In this document: in pieces, positions 30,881-41,778 of the stretch
How the letters are laid out: each line of letters opens with the position of its first letter
Numbering within the stretch: position 1 is the first letter of the stretch
Notes under the pieces: generated by a model
Databases searched by the model: none
What the model was told of the DNA's origin: nothing
The model's input: the letters and a program-made list of their open reading frames with translations, nothing else
Program-made: the position numbers and the translations under genes
Source of the DNA: Clusia tigrina
Lineage: Eukaryota > Arthropoda > Insecta > Diptera > Clusiidae
Direction of reading: 5' to 3'
Length of the DNA stretch: 64,000 bases
Assembly: GCA_920105625.2 (NCBI GenBank)
Contig: OV050030.1
Coordinates: 97,977,152-98,041,151 of the forward strand

Positions 30881-32115
30881 TATTTTTTCTTAGTGTAATG
30901 CCGCGGAAATAAACTATTAGTATAATTACTAATATAAAAATTATACTTATACTAGTATAAAAATTCTACTTATATTAATAGTATAAAAAATTATACTTAA
31001 TTTATTACGCAACTATCGTAGGTAAATACTGATCATTTACAATATTTCTCCTAATTCTGAAGATGTTTTTGGTTTCATAAAATTGTTTCCAAAAATCTTC
31101 ATACCCAAAGAAAAATTTCACAGCAGAATCATACGCGTTTTCATTTCAGTACAATGATATGCTTAGCTGCTTCGTTTTTCGTTCGAAAAATTGCTTTAAC
31201 GTTGCTACGAAAATTGTAGTTTCGGAACTACACAAACTTTGATGCAACAACGCGTGTTGTCTGCAAATATTTTTCCCTAATACTCTAAGCTTATAGTGTC
31301 AAATATTTAAATCAAAGGTTTTATGTCTGTTTTCAAACAACATAAATTTAGAACATCTGAATTTAAATAATACAAAAACAATTTAAATGTCTCTCAAGGG
31401 TGGCATTAATTAACATTCCACCGTAAACTCTATCTTTATATACATTCGTATGCGCAACGTAATAAAAACATTTATATTCTTCCTAATACCCTAAGCTCAT
31501 GGTATTTACTTGTGTAAAAAAAAGTGAAAAAATGTGTATCCAAATATATCCCTAACGACAAACAAACATAAAACCCCTACAAAAAAATCCTCACAGCTAG
31601 GATGAACATACATAGACCGTCCGATCATACTGACGGTTTATGGTTGCAATTCAAAGCTGCGTGCAACAGCGCAAACGTGCCTGTATGTTGCGACTTCTTT
31701 GACCAGCGCTACGGCGCCTTCAGGGTTGCAGAAGTATCTACTTAAATTACGCTAATATACACTACTCACCATATTTTTTTTCGATGACATCTTTTTCCTT
31801 AGGGTCCTTCGAATTCGTTGCAGGTTGGGGTCCTTCGAATTCGTTGCAGGATGCTTCCCTGCTTCAGGTTCCTTGCCCTGGGATTCCTCCAATAGGTCCC
31901 TTAGACCGGCTGCGCCAAAATGTTGGGGTGGTGTCCTTGCTTGTCGTCGAGCGACGTCCTGTCGCGGTTCGCTGGGCGCGTAGCTGAAAACTTTAAAACC
32001 ACTAGCTCTAAATGAGAACACACAGACACTTTCTGGTTTCAAGATAAAAATCACAAGAGCTTTATTCTTAAAATACTAGTTCTTATATACTATTTACAAT
32101 TTACAATTACAATAC
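29800..32115 (-). repeat. inverted 5' fragment of a gypsy-2 relative (LTR part, leader, gag, protease start)
   Basis: Read on the minus strand from 32115: the R-U5 part of an LTR (TAGTATATAAGAACTAG, AATAAAG...), CCCCAACA, TTTTGGCGCAGCC (primer-binding site), a leader ending in ATG-GTGAGT, then gag and the first protease codons, stopping at about 29800. The leader matches 28800-29300 and gag/protease matches 32130-32560, both in inverted orientation. Its U5 differs clearly from the gypsy-2 LTRs, so it comes from another subfamily. Junctions are accurate to about 10 bp. Confidence 0.88.
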
Positions 32116-32507
32116 CTCCCTTGAGGGACAGCAGGGGTAACTTCAGTAGTCCCCGAGTTAATTCAACAGAAGGAATTAACCAAGGAAGAAATCCTTTCAA
32201 AATTGGGAGTGGTCAACAGCAATCAAATTGGGATTCCAGAAGTGAACAAAGGATAAGCAAGACCAAACAGGGGTTAAGATGCTTCTGATGTGGACGAATG
32301 GGACATCGGGCAGCTGAATGCACGGATAAACAATCCCAACAAAGGAACCCGGGAAACTTTCATCGGCCCAGTCGAGGCCAGTAGACTGGAAAGCCAAAAG
32401 AAAGAAAGTAATAATTAGGCTGGAAGTACGGGTAAGTAGTAATGTAGAAACTACAGTCCAGGAGAAGGAGGAGCAAGAGGCTCTCCAATATCACGAAGAG
32501 TTAGGAA
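32116..32507 (+). pseudogene. gypsy-2 gag C-terminal part with zinc knuckle
   Basis: Plus-strand coding resumes with PPLRDSRGNFSSPRVNSTEG, SGQQQSNWDSRSEQRISKTK, then a stop in the knuckle (RCF-stop-CGRMGHRAAEC) at about 32286 and another in the linker (RGQ-stop) at about 32380. It leads directly into the protease frame at 32508. Confidence 0.75.
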
Positions 32508-33713
32508 GTGGATACGCGTCCATGTTGGGAACATTGCTTCGCTCTGAGCAGGATAGGTGATGCCTTCATCGAGATACCCTGCGAGGAAGCAGCGCGCGCA
32601 AAGCTAGTGCTATTAGTAGATTCAGGGGCGGACACTAGCCTCGTAGAATCTAGTGTTTTACGAAAGGGGCTAGACATTAATCAAATGGACGTAAGAATGC
32701 TTAACGGAGCGTTTGGAGGGTGCATTAGGACATTGGGGTCGCTCAGAATAGGGCACAGTGGAGTTAAGGGTATGAGTTTTAGAGTGCACGCAGTGGAAGT
32801 GGATAGGAAAGGTATCCCGGCTGATGGGATAATTGGCCGCGATAATCTTTGGAGACGCACCATACTGGATGCGCCTGATAAGCAGTTATCATTCTATGAT
32901 AATAATAAGAATAGAGTTCTTACTCTTCCATTAATGTCATGGCAGGAAGGAACCGTGACTAGGGTTAAGAAGTGTGGTATGGAGGTAATAAACGGAAGGT
33001 CAACCAGAGTAGTTACTATGTATGTAAATACGAAACTTAGGACTGTTGTTTTGCACAAGCAGCAGCTAGCGGACGTCGTATATATGGGAGAAACCATAAC
33101 GCACGTTGACAAGAGTAAGGTGTACGCTTGCGTACTCAAAGCATCGGCAAAGGACTACCTGATCGATGAGGATTTTAGGCCTAAGTTCACTAGTTATATA
33201 AGGAACGATAATTTTAAGGAACCGAGTTATAGATCGGTTAATCAGATTAAACAAGTTGATATAAGAAAAAGAATGGAGAGAGTGCTAGAATCACTGAAGT
33301 TAGACCCAAGCGTAAACTCAGAAGAGAAGGCATCAATAGAAGCCATTTGTACGTCATTCCATGACATATTTTTGCTGGAAGGAGACCAGTTGACATATAC
33401 ACCAGAGGTAGAGCATGAAATACCTACTAGGGTGGATCAACCACCAATTAACCAGAAACAATACAAATTGCCACAAGCTTACAAAGATGAGGTAAATAGG
33501 CAAGTGGAAGGAATGCTAAAAGATAATATAATTTCACCGAGTATCTCGCCTTGGAACTCACCAATAATTTTGGTAACAAAGAAGGGAGGTGCTCAGGGTC
33601 AAAAGAAGTGGAGAATGGTCGTCGATTTTAGGAAATTGAACGACGCCACTATTAAGCAGGTTTCCGATACCAAGGATAGAAGAGATTCTGGATCAATATT
33701 TTTCTACGCTTGA
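32508..33713 (+). pseudogene. gypsy-2 protease and start of RT
   Basis: A 401-codon open segment. Residues 34-45 hold LLVDSGADTSLV, the retropepsin active site, and about 104-112 hold ADGIIGRDNL. From residue about 300 comes the RT N-terminus: YKLPQAYKDEVNRQVEGML, IISPSISPWNSPIILVTKKG and [18 protein letters not shown]. The last 20 residues are out of frame: one base change near 33660-33680 turns the AYPLPRIEEIL-type block into another frame. The first ATG (32508) is only the first in the open stretch; the natural protein starts in gag. Confidence 0.88.
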
Positions 33714-34093
33714 TTTAGCGAGTGGCTACCACCAAGTTCTGGTGGATAACCAGGATAAGCAGAAAACCGCGTTCAGCACGGGTTTAGGGCATTATGAGTT
33801 TAATAGAATGCCGTTTGGATTAACAGGAGCACCGGCTACCTTCCAACGGCTAATGAACCATGTGCTAACAGGCTTGGGAAGAACTTGCAGCTTTATGGGA
33901 AGAACTTGCAGCAGCATTCGCAACGCTTGTGCAAGGTGCTCCAGAAATTACGAGAACACAATTTGAAATTGAACACGGAGAAGTGTCAATTTTTGCGAAG
34001 AGAGGTGGTTTATTTAGGCCATCGTTGCTCAGAGGCAGGAGCACTGCCTGACCCGCAGAAGGTGGAATGCGTTAGAAATTTAGCGGAGGACAA
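33714..34093 (+). pseudogene. gypsy-2 RT palm with active-site deletion
   Basis: The frame 33742-33966 reads [20 protein letters not shown] and [20 protein letters not shown]. Then GGGAAGAACTTGCAGC occurs twice (33876-33891 and 33897-33912); only the second belongs (YGKNLQQHS in the next frame). The YLDD block that should precede it is gone. The following frame, 33885-34097, gives [19 protein letters not shown] and VVYLGHRCSEAGALPDPQK. Polymerase activity is therefore lost. Confidence 0.85.
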
Positions 34094-34982
34094 GTGAACT
34101 ATTATAGAAAGTTAGTGGAAGGACTAGCCGGAATTGCTTTGCCCATTAATAAGTTGCTACGTAAAGAAGCAAAGTTCGAATGGACAGAGAGATGTCAGCA
34201 AGCATTCGAGAGGCTAAAGGAAATAATTAGCTCGCCACCAGTTTTGGCGTACCCCGACTTTGAGCAAACTTTTTTGTTGACCACTGATGCTAGCAATGAA
34301 GCATTAGGGGCAGTATTGTCACAAGGGGAAGTCGGTAATGACCGACCAATTGCATTCGCAAGCAGAGCGCTTAGCGATACAGAGAAAAGATACTCCACAA
34401 TAGAAAAGGAATTTCTAGCCATAGTATGGGCTACGAAGAATTTTAGGGCATATCTGCTAGGACGCCCATTTAAAATATACACTGATCATCAGCCGTTGAG
34501 AGGCATAGCCAATTTGAAAGACCAAACGTCTAGGCTAGCCAGGTTCAGACACAAATTGTCTGAGTATGATTTTGAAATCATATGCAAACCTGGGAAGAAG
34601 AATCTGAATGCGGACGCACTCAGCAGAGTACCGCAGGCACAGAAGGTATCAGTAGTGCAAACGAGGGCCAAAGCACGGTCAGATAAGGAGAAGGCCGAGA
34701 GAATTCAAGGGAATAAAATTGTTGCAACAAGAAATGTTAGCAATGCGGGTAACGCTGCTAATGAACAAGGAGCCAGTAGTGTGGAATGGCTGGAGGATAT
34801 AAAGGATATCCAGGCTGTGTTAAAGGGTTTCCATGATTCACCTCTAGGTGGACACCAGGGATTCTGGAAAACCCATGACAGAATTAGGCGAGTATACGGA
34901 TGGAAAGGTATGCTCAAAGACATAAAAAAGTATGTAGAGTTGCCCAAAGTGCCAGGCCAACAAAAGTTCGAGGCTAGCAAAG
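34094..34982 (+). pseudogene. gypsy-2 RNase H and damaged integrase zinc domain
   Basis: A 302-codon open segment: MNYYRKLVEGLAGIALPINK, LTTDASNEALGAVLSQGE (RNase H Asp 65), RYSTIEKEFLAIVWATKNFR (Glu), IYTDHQPLRGI and CKPGKKNLNADALSRVPQ. The integrase zinc domain follows with HDSPLGGHQGFWKTHDRIRR, but the CxxC pair is replaced by ELPKVPGQQ. The frame changes at about 34983-35002 into the integrase core. RNase H itself looks undamaged. Confidence 0.87.
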
Positions 34983-35846
34983 ATGCCAATGGTGTTAACT
35001 GACACACCAAAACAGCCATTTGATAAAGTTCATATGGATATTGTAGGTATTTTACCTGAGACAGTTTCAAGAAATAAATACATCTTGACGTTCCACGACG
35101 ATTTCTCAAAGTGTATGGCGTGCGCGGCTATACCCTATGCTGAAGCAAGAACGGTAGCCAAAGCATTCTTTGATGAAATTAAAGCACGATACAACATACC
35201 TAAGGTTTTGATAACTGACAATGGTTCAAATTTCGTATCGAAACTATTCTCAGAAATGTGTAAAATGCTGGAAATCAAGAAGTTGCATATAACACCATAT
35301 CATCCACAGGCGAATGGCTCATTGGAACGTAGTCATCGACCTCTGGCCGAGTACTTGCGCAGTTTTGCCAAGGAAGACGGCTCGAATTGGGATCAATGGT
35401 TGACCACTGCAATGCATGTACACAATAATACTGTGCATGTATCAACGAAGCAAACTCCGTTTAGGACGCTCTACGGGTTTGATTTCAACATGCCAGCAAA
35501 TTTGAAGCGCAAATGTGCGCCAGTGTACAATACTGATGACCCCAATAAAGTGCAAAAATATCAGCTACAGCGAGCGCACGAATTGGTTGGAGAAAACCAG
35601 GATTGTGCTAAACGGGTAGCCAGTCAAGCCTATAACAAGGTATTAAATCCAGTAATCTTTCACGTGGGTGATCAACTACTCATGAAGAATCAGGCTAGGA
35701 GAAACAAATTCTCACCTGTTTGGATAGGTCCGTATGTAGTAGCAGAAATCCGCAGCCCAGTTACAACAGTCGTAACGATTAAGGGCAAGAATAAAAAGCT
35801 ACATAATAATTTATTGAAATTGTTCCACATTAGACCACACAACTAA
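34983..35846 (+). CDS. gypsy-2 integrase core and C-terminal domain, open
   Basis: A 287-codon uninterrupted segment. The catalytic triad is complete: Asp19 (KVHMDIVG), Asp79 (LITDNGSNF), Glu115 (NGSLERSH), with 35 residues between the last two (DD35E). The C-terminal part has FHVGDQLLMKNQARRNKFSP and WIGPYVVAEI, the GPY/F domain of Ty3/gypsy integrases, and ends LLKLFHIRPHN. It lacks its zinc domain because the frame is broken upstream, and the ATG at 34983 is internal. This is the best kept gypsy domain in the window. Confidence 0.88.
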   Translation: MPMVLTDTPKQPFDKVHMDIVGILPETVSRNKYILTFHDDFSKCMACAAIPYAEARTVAKAFFDEIKARYNIPKVLITDNGSNFVSKLFSEMCKMLEIKKLHITPYHPQANGSLERSHRPLAEYLRSFAKEDGSNWDQWLTTAMHVHNNTVHVSTKQTPFRTLYGFDFNMPANLKRKCAPVYNTDDPNKVQKYQLQRAHELVGENQDCAKRVASQAYNKVLNPVIFHVGDQLLMKNQARRNKFSPVWIGPYVVAEIRSPVTTVVTIKGKNKKLHNNLLKLFHIRPHN

Positions 35847-36440
35847 AGACATGTGTTAGCAGTGTTTTACAAGTGTAAACACAAGAATAACAACGTAAAC
35901 ATGTACGTGTGTATATCAAATAAAAGACACAGCTCCGATTTTCAAAGTCAAGGCCAGTAGAAGTGTGCCACTTAAAATCGGGCGAGTAGAGTTGGCGTAC
36001 AGAAAATGTGCTTATTAGGCACTATGGCCGAACGAAGCACAGTAGAGAAAAACATTTTTTATATATTAAATAATAAGAAAAGGGTTCATTGGACACATTT
36101 TAAAAAATATAATTATAAGACAGTCGTGGGTAAGTAATTTAAACTGAACGTAGAGTATATACACACATATATACGACTGTTAATGAAGTGCAATATGATG
36201 CGTAAGTAGTAGCGCCGGCACCGTTGGTGAAGTAAGTATATATGTATATATGTGTATAATATACGGAATGAATGTACGAGCGTATATTTAAAGAAGTACG
36301 TATTCTAGTTATGAGGAATGGGTATGCACGTATGTATATTTTTGCAGATATTTACATACTGAAGCAGGCTTTATATTAATATACGAGTACATAGATTTTT
36401 TCGGTTTATCACGTAGTTAATTAGCGTATGGGGAATAGTA

Positions 36441-36481
<41 letters not shown>

Positions 36482-37150
36482 TTGAATTAGAACAGTATAT
36501 TTAGCTTACCATTACACATTAGGTAATAACTGTAGCAATTAATTTTAAACAATTGAAAGTGCCTGGAATGTATGTATGTATTCATATAATAGCAGGTTAC
36601 ATGTTGTAGGGAACTACACTTGTCAATGGATATATACATACCGGGCTAGTAGTAAAATTTAAATATATAGAATAATTAGATGCAATGAAAAATTGAGTCA
36701 TGCAATGGACAATGTTTTCACATAAACGGGCTTATCTTAAATATTCTGGTATATGTCAGGAGCAAAAGAATTTGCTCAGAATTGAAAAATTTAAAAAGAT
36801 ATATAATAAGAGAAATGATAAGAAAGGCATAATGAATTGTCTAAAGAAAAGAAAAAATAAATAAAAAATTTATCTTTTATATACTCGCTTATGTAAGATG
36901 GGCAACTAGTTTTGCCAAGAATTGATATATAAAAAATTTTTTTTGGGCGCCATATAATTTAATTACAAAATAATTGTTATGTATGAAGCAAATTGTTGTA
37001 AAATGTATATATTTGAGAAGGATTTAAACTTTTAATGCCGCTAACAATTGTAAGTAATGTATCATAGTTAATTAATAGTATATGTAAAGGAAATAGTTTT
37101 TGTTACTTGTTTATAGTTTGTTTGTTAAGACGTAGTAGATAAGCGATATA
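35847..37150 (+). other. gypsy-2 3' region, first part, noncoding
   Basis: AT-rich, no ORF above about 60 codons, no env. Many TATGTATA-like steps and one (TA)n tract. Its length before the LTR is unusual for mdg3/blastopia elements, which normally end soon after pol. Confidence 0.5.
36444..36475. repeat. (TA)16 microsatellite
   Basis: Uninterrupted TA dinucleotide run, 32 bp, inside the gypsy-2 3' region. Confidence 0.97.
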
Positions 37151-37152
37151 TA

Positions 37153-38473
37153 CGAGGTGTGATCAAAAGATAACCGTTATTTTCATCTTTTCGTGAGTTA
37201 CGTATGTTCGATGTTCGCATTTTTTTTTAATGTTGGTACACATGTCTGTTATATATGTTGGCAATACCAACCATTTTGGATTGTCAGTTTGTTTTTGACA
37301 GATAAAAAGGTTGGTCGTGTTTTTGTGTGCTCTTCGATTTTGTACTATTCGAAAAAAATGGATCAAAGAAACTGTATTCAGTTTTGTGTAAAAATGAAAT
37401 TAAATGCGCAAGGACATTTGAAATGTTGACTGTGGCCTTTGGCGAGTCTACTATGAGCAGAACACAAGTTCAATTGTGGTATAACCGGTTTAAGGAATGC
37501 CGAGAAGATGTCAATGACGATGCTCGTCCTGGTCGCCCGAGCACGTCAACAACCGATGAAAACATTGACGCAGTGAAGAAAATGATTTTGGATAATCGTC
37601 GAATCACTATCAGAGAGGTTGCTGATGATGTTGGCATATAGTTCGGCTCATGCCAAGCAATTTTTACTGATGTTTTAGGCATGAAACGTGCGGCAGCGAA
37701 AATTGTTCCAAAATTGCTAAATTTTGAGCAAAAACAACGTCGCATGGACATCGCACAGGAGCTGTTGAACATCGTCAACGACGATCCAGATTTCCTCAAA
37801 AAGATCATAACTGGTGACGAATCGTGGGTTTATGGCTATGACATTGAAACCAAAGCCCAATCATCCCAATGGAAACGTCCAGATGAGCCAAGACCGAAAA
37901 AAGCACGTCAAGTTCGGTCGAACGTAAAGGTTTTGCTGACAGTTTTCTTTGATTGCAATGACGTGGTGCAACATGAATTCTTGCCACAAGGTCGTACGGT
38001 CAACAAGGAATACTACCTTGAAGTTATGCGCCGTTTGCGAGAAGCAATTCGTCAGAAACGTCCAGAATTGTGGAAAACCCAATCATGGATTTTGCACCAT
38101 GATAACGCACCAGCTCACACATCGATGCTTGTGCGTAATTTTTTGGCCAAAAACAAAACCGTTATCATGCCTCAACCACCGTATTCACCGGACTTGGCCC
38201 CCGCTGACTTTTTCCTCTTTCCAAAACTGAAGACATTGATGAAAGGAAAGCGTTTTGCTACGATTGAGGAGATAAAAGAAAAATCGAAACAGGAGCTGTT
38301 GGCGATACCAAAAAAAGCGTTTCAGAAGTGTTTCGAGGATTGGAAAAAACGCTGGCATAAGTGTATTATATCTAAGGGGAATTACTTTAAAGGGGACAAG
38401 ATAGTTGTTGATGAATAAATAAATACTTTATTTTTTGATCACACAATAACGGTTATTTTTTGATCAAACCTCG
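37153..38473 (+). mobile_element. mariner-2, near-complete, 1321 bp
   Basis: The left end CGAGGTGTGATCAAAAGATA and the right end, read inward, CGAGGTTTGATCAAAAAATA form inverted repeats of about 29 bp with two mismatches. TA lies on both sides (37151-37152, 38474-38475). The element is in the gypsy-2 3' region, so it is younger than gypsy-2. It encodes one transposase with only two visible lesions. Confidence 0.95.
37358..38418 (+). pseudogene. mariner-2 transposase (DD34D), two lesions
   Basis: ATG at 37358 (MDQRNCIQFC) fits the family start. A frameshift of one base near 37385-37395 moves coding into the frame of 37327-37641, with TVAFGESTMSRTQVQLWYNR and GRPSTSTTDENIDAVKK (helix-turn-helix half). 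TAG at 37639-37641 interrupts DDVGI. After it the same frame is open to 38418 (245 codons from 37681). Residues there: TGDESWVYGYD (Asp46), HHDNAPAHTS (Asp141) and SPDLAPADFF (Asp176), that is DD34D. The protein ends YFKGDKIVVDE. The catalytic half looks intact; expression of the full protein does not. Confidence 0.93.
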
Positions 38474-38475
38474 TA

Positions 38476-39984
38476 CATAGATTTAAATCCAATTTACTGT
38501 TTACGTTAGGAAAAAAATTTAAAATTGAATGAATGTAATAGCTAGTAAGAATATTTAAAACTCGGCAAGTCCGATACATGATTAAGCGTATTGTTTTTAG
38601 ATATTAAGGCGTTGGCGAACAAACAAGGACATGTGGATGGTTCAATATGGTGCAGCATGAACCTGGAAGGGGCTTCCTGCAGCGTCAAAGGCACAGTAGG
38701 AGGTTAACCAACATCCAGGAGACCCATAGATGAAATGCAAGAGCAGCGAACAAAAATCTGACTGAATAAGAAGAAGTGAGAAGACGTGGAAGAAGGGTAA
38801 TCAGTAAGCAGCAAAATGATAATACGAAATTTGCAACGATTATGTCCAGAGATAATTTTTGGTTGGAAGAAAATGAAAACGAAATTAGTGAGAATTCATT
38901 TTTATATGAAAGAGTGGAAGAGCTTCCAACTTCCCATGTGCGAGATAACTACGATTTAAGCTTATGAAAAAATGGAGATGGTATCGGCTGAATACAATAG
39001 TCTCTATCTGACAAGTAAAAATCTAATAATACTTGAGTTTTATTGCTTAACTCACGAAATGGCATGAAAAACATTAACATGTACTTTGTCCATATAGAAA
39101 ATCCAACGTGTCTGCCATTATTACATATGGCAGTATGTATACTGTATTATTGTCTAGGAAGAGGAAGAGATAATTTTAGCCAAAACCCGAGGTTACACCA
39201 TAATTTTAGAGAGAAACGGTTACAGCAAAAATATCAGCCACAACTACCATCGTTCGGTTAGCATCGTAGAATATTCTCCTAGCGCAAAAAATCATTTTAA
39301 CCACGAAAAGATCAAGCACAACATAGCCAAGCTTTATCGTCTAAACTTCGTAACGATTTCTCCAATGAGAAAATATCCATTGTCACTGACTAAGCGAATA
39401 TCGAATATTTATTTTGACTTCGTCAGAAGCGCATCTAGTCGCACAAGCTTGCATCATCTTTTTACGTACCGGTCCAGAAAGAAGGGAGGGGTCTGCAGAG
39501 TTCATCAAGGGACTTCACTCCGACAACGACGGTCGTCAACTGGACCAGCAGGTAGCAGAGGGCGCAGTATAATATAAGGTTTTAGATATAGAATAGAATT
39601 GTGTTATTGTTTAGATGTTTGTACGAGTGTATACGCCAATGAGAAAAGAGTCAATGAAAAACCAAATTATAAAAAGGTGAATATAAAAAAAAAATGAATG
39701 ATAGATAAAAATAAGAAAAAAAAAACAAAAACAAAGTAAAGAAAAAAAAACAAAAGAAAGAAAACTACAAAAGAAAATAAAAGCTAGAGAAAAAAATATA
39801 TAAATGATAGAACCCAAATAAGGCGATTTTAAGGAAAAAATAAAACAAATTATATACGAGTATGTACGAGTATATGTACTATAGAGTTAAATAGATGCAC
39901 ATAATTGTTTACAGTGCAAGAAAAATATTGTAGAGATTTTATGGAAGTTAGTTGCACTAACTTCTTTCAGAAAGAGGGGAGGGA
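38476..39984 (+). other. gypsy-2 3' region, second part
   Basis: Short ORFs only (38776-38967, 39043-39261, 39365-39577) without recognised similarity; the second and third are basic with Gln/Arg-rich ends. An A-rich stretch lies at 39680-39810. AAAGAGGGGAGGGA (39971-39984) is the polypurine tract before the 3' LTR. Confidence 0.5.
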
Positions 39985-40448
39985 TGTTGTGAGTTAGAAT
40001 CAAGCTACCTACGCGTAGTTGACTCACAGCAACGGCTCCTATTAAATTCATTAAGAGAGCACATATTTTTAGGGTGCAATTTGTAAATAGTAGTATTTAC
40101 GCATTAATTATGATGTAAACTTTTAGGGTGTCACAGTTCCGAAGTCAATCTGACGAGGGGCATTTAGAATGCACCGACGACACTTTTACTTCAGTAGGTC
40201 AGTGGGCTTGACCAACTGACACCAAATAACAATTGCGTAACTGGAACACCAGAAAGGTCAATACGTAGACTGTAATGTTTATTTGTAAATAGTATATAAG
40301 AACTAGTATTTTAAGAATAAATCTGCTTGATGTTTTAAACCCAAAATAGTGCAGTGCTTATTTAAGAAAGTAAGTTAGGGTTACAGGTGCACGCGCAGGA
40401 TAAGCAGCAAGAGGATGCTCCTGAGGACAACAGATACGGACCCCAACA
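39985..40448 (+). repeat. gypsy-2 3' LTR
   Basis: 464 bp, begins TGTTGTGAGTTAG, ends CCCCAACA, followed by the CATA duplication and then the remainder of the gypsy-3 5' LTR. Confidence 0.93.
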
Positions 40449-40867
40449 CATAAATACTTAACTGGCGACAAGGATGGGATCCCGGCTATTCATATTGTGT
40501 TAAATATAAATAGTGTTTTTTTTAATACTTAACCGGGCAGTTCTCTAAAAATAAATATACTTAAATAAAAAATTACAACAATTAATACTAGAAAAATTAA
40601 CAAAAATATAATTGCAACTAAAAAATATGCAAATGAATAAAAATTATTAAATAAAATTATTTAAAGTACTTAAATAAATAATTACAACTATAAACAACAT
40701 TATACGCATACATCCCAACACAACTACAATAAAAGGAGCAGCAGCAACCACAACAACAGGATATAGTAAATATTAAAATGATGGTTTATGTAAATATTTT
40801 AATTTTAATTTAAATTTATGTAAATATTTTAATCTTGAATAAGTATTATTAAATATTATCTCTAATA

Positions 40868-41750
40868 ATGGAACCGAAAATTATGCTTGTGTCGCCATCA
40901 ACATCTATGACTGGACATTCTGTAACAACAGATCCCCTTAAGTATATAAATAATTTACCTGAGTTCAGAGGGAACTCAGATGAAATTCAAACTTTTTTCG
41001 AATTAATAGATAGGATTTATCCACTATTAGACACCTTTTACAACAATTCCCAATTACTTTTTTTGTATTTATTTAAGGGAAAATTAAAAGGAAAGCCAGG
41101 GAAATTATAGAAATTCATTATGATGCAAGATCCTGGAGGGAAATCAAAACAATCTTATATAACAATTTTGGAGATAGATCCACTTGTGAAGAACTATTTG
41201 ACGAACTCAGGGCATTAGTCTTTCGAAATACTAGCATTGGTTGTTATAATGAAATAACAAATAAATTAAGAAAAGTTAACAACAATACAATTTGTTCCTT
41301 AGGAAATAATCCAACAGCGTCGGAATTCCTAAAAAAGAAAAAAGGAGAACTGCTTTAAATATATTCAAAAATAAAATGCCTGAGCCAATGCGCACAATCC
41401 TTTTTTATATAAATCCTTCTATCTTGGAAGAAACAATGGATATTCTGCAATCGGCCGGATATGCTCATACAAGTGAGAATAAACCAAACCAACAGACAGT
41501 AAAGAAACATTTTTCTAAACAAGAATCTGGTCAGAATTATACACGTACACATAACAGTGCCCAGTAGAGACAATATAACAATAATAATCAATATCAATAG
41601 GGTAAATTTAGGAACTACAACCAATATAATAATCAGGGTCAACATTTTAACAATTCACAGCGGCAATACAGAAATTTTAATTACAATCAAAGACAACCAA
41701 TTACTAATAATAATAAAAATTTTGTATCACGACAATTAGCAGTAGAACCG
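40868..41750 (+). pseudogene. gypsy-3 gag, broken
   Basis: Starts at ATG 40868 with LPEFRGNSDEIQTFFELIDRI, the start of capsid in 17.6/297-like gag; the frame stops at 41110. Capsid-like wording continues in other frames (about 41100-41560; RNMP-type block near 41376 MPEPMRTILFYINPS, then LEETMDILQSAGYAH). A basic Asn/Gln/Tyr-rich tail follows at 41575-41700. No zinc knuckle is seen, as is usual for this group. Confidence 0.72.
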
Positions 41751-41778
41751 ATGCTAGCAAATATTGAACAAGAAGATC

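Larger units (their letters stand above)
28242..40448 (+). mobile_element. gypsy-2: mdg3/blastopia-like Ty3/gypsy element inserted in gypsy-3 LTR
   Basis: LTRs 28242-28707 (466 bp) and 39985-40448 (464 bp), TG...CA ends, flanked by the 4-bp duplication CATA (28238-28241 and 40449-40452). The internal part contains a leader, the start of gag, an inverted 2.3 kb piece of a related copy, then gag, protease, RT, RNase H and integrase, and a long 3' region holding mariner-2. The LTRs differ at perhaps 15-20 sites by eye. RT and integrase wording ([30 protein letters not shown]) suggest the mdg3/blastopia lineage. Confidence 0.9.

Noticed and set aside
39611..39817. A minus-strand membrane protein of 68 codons
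   Set aside because: It is a translation of an A/T-rich simple stretch (poly-Phe, Ile, Ser) with no other support.
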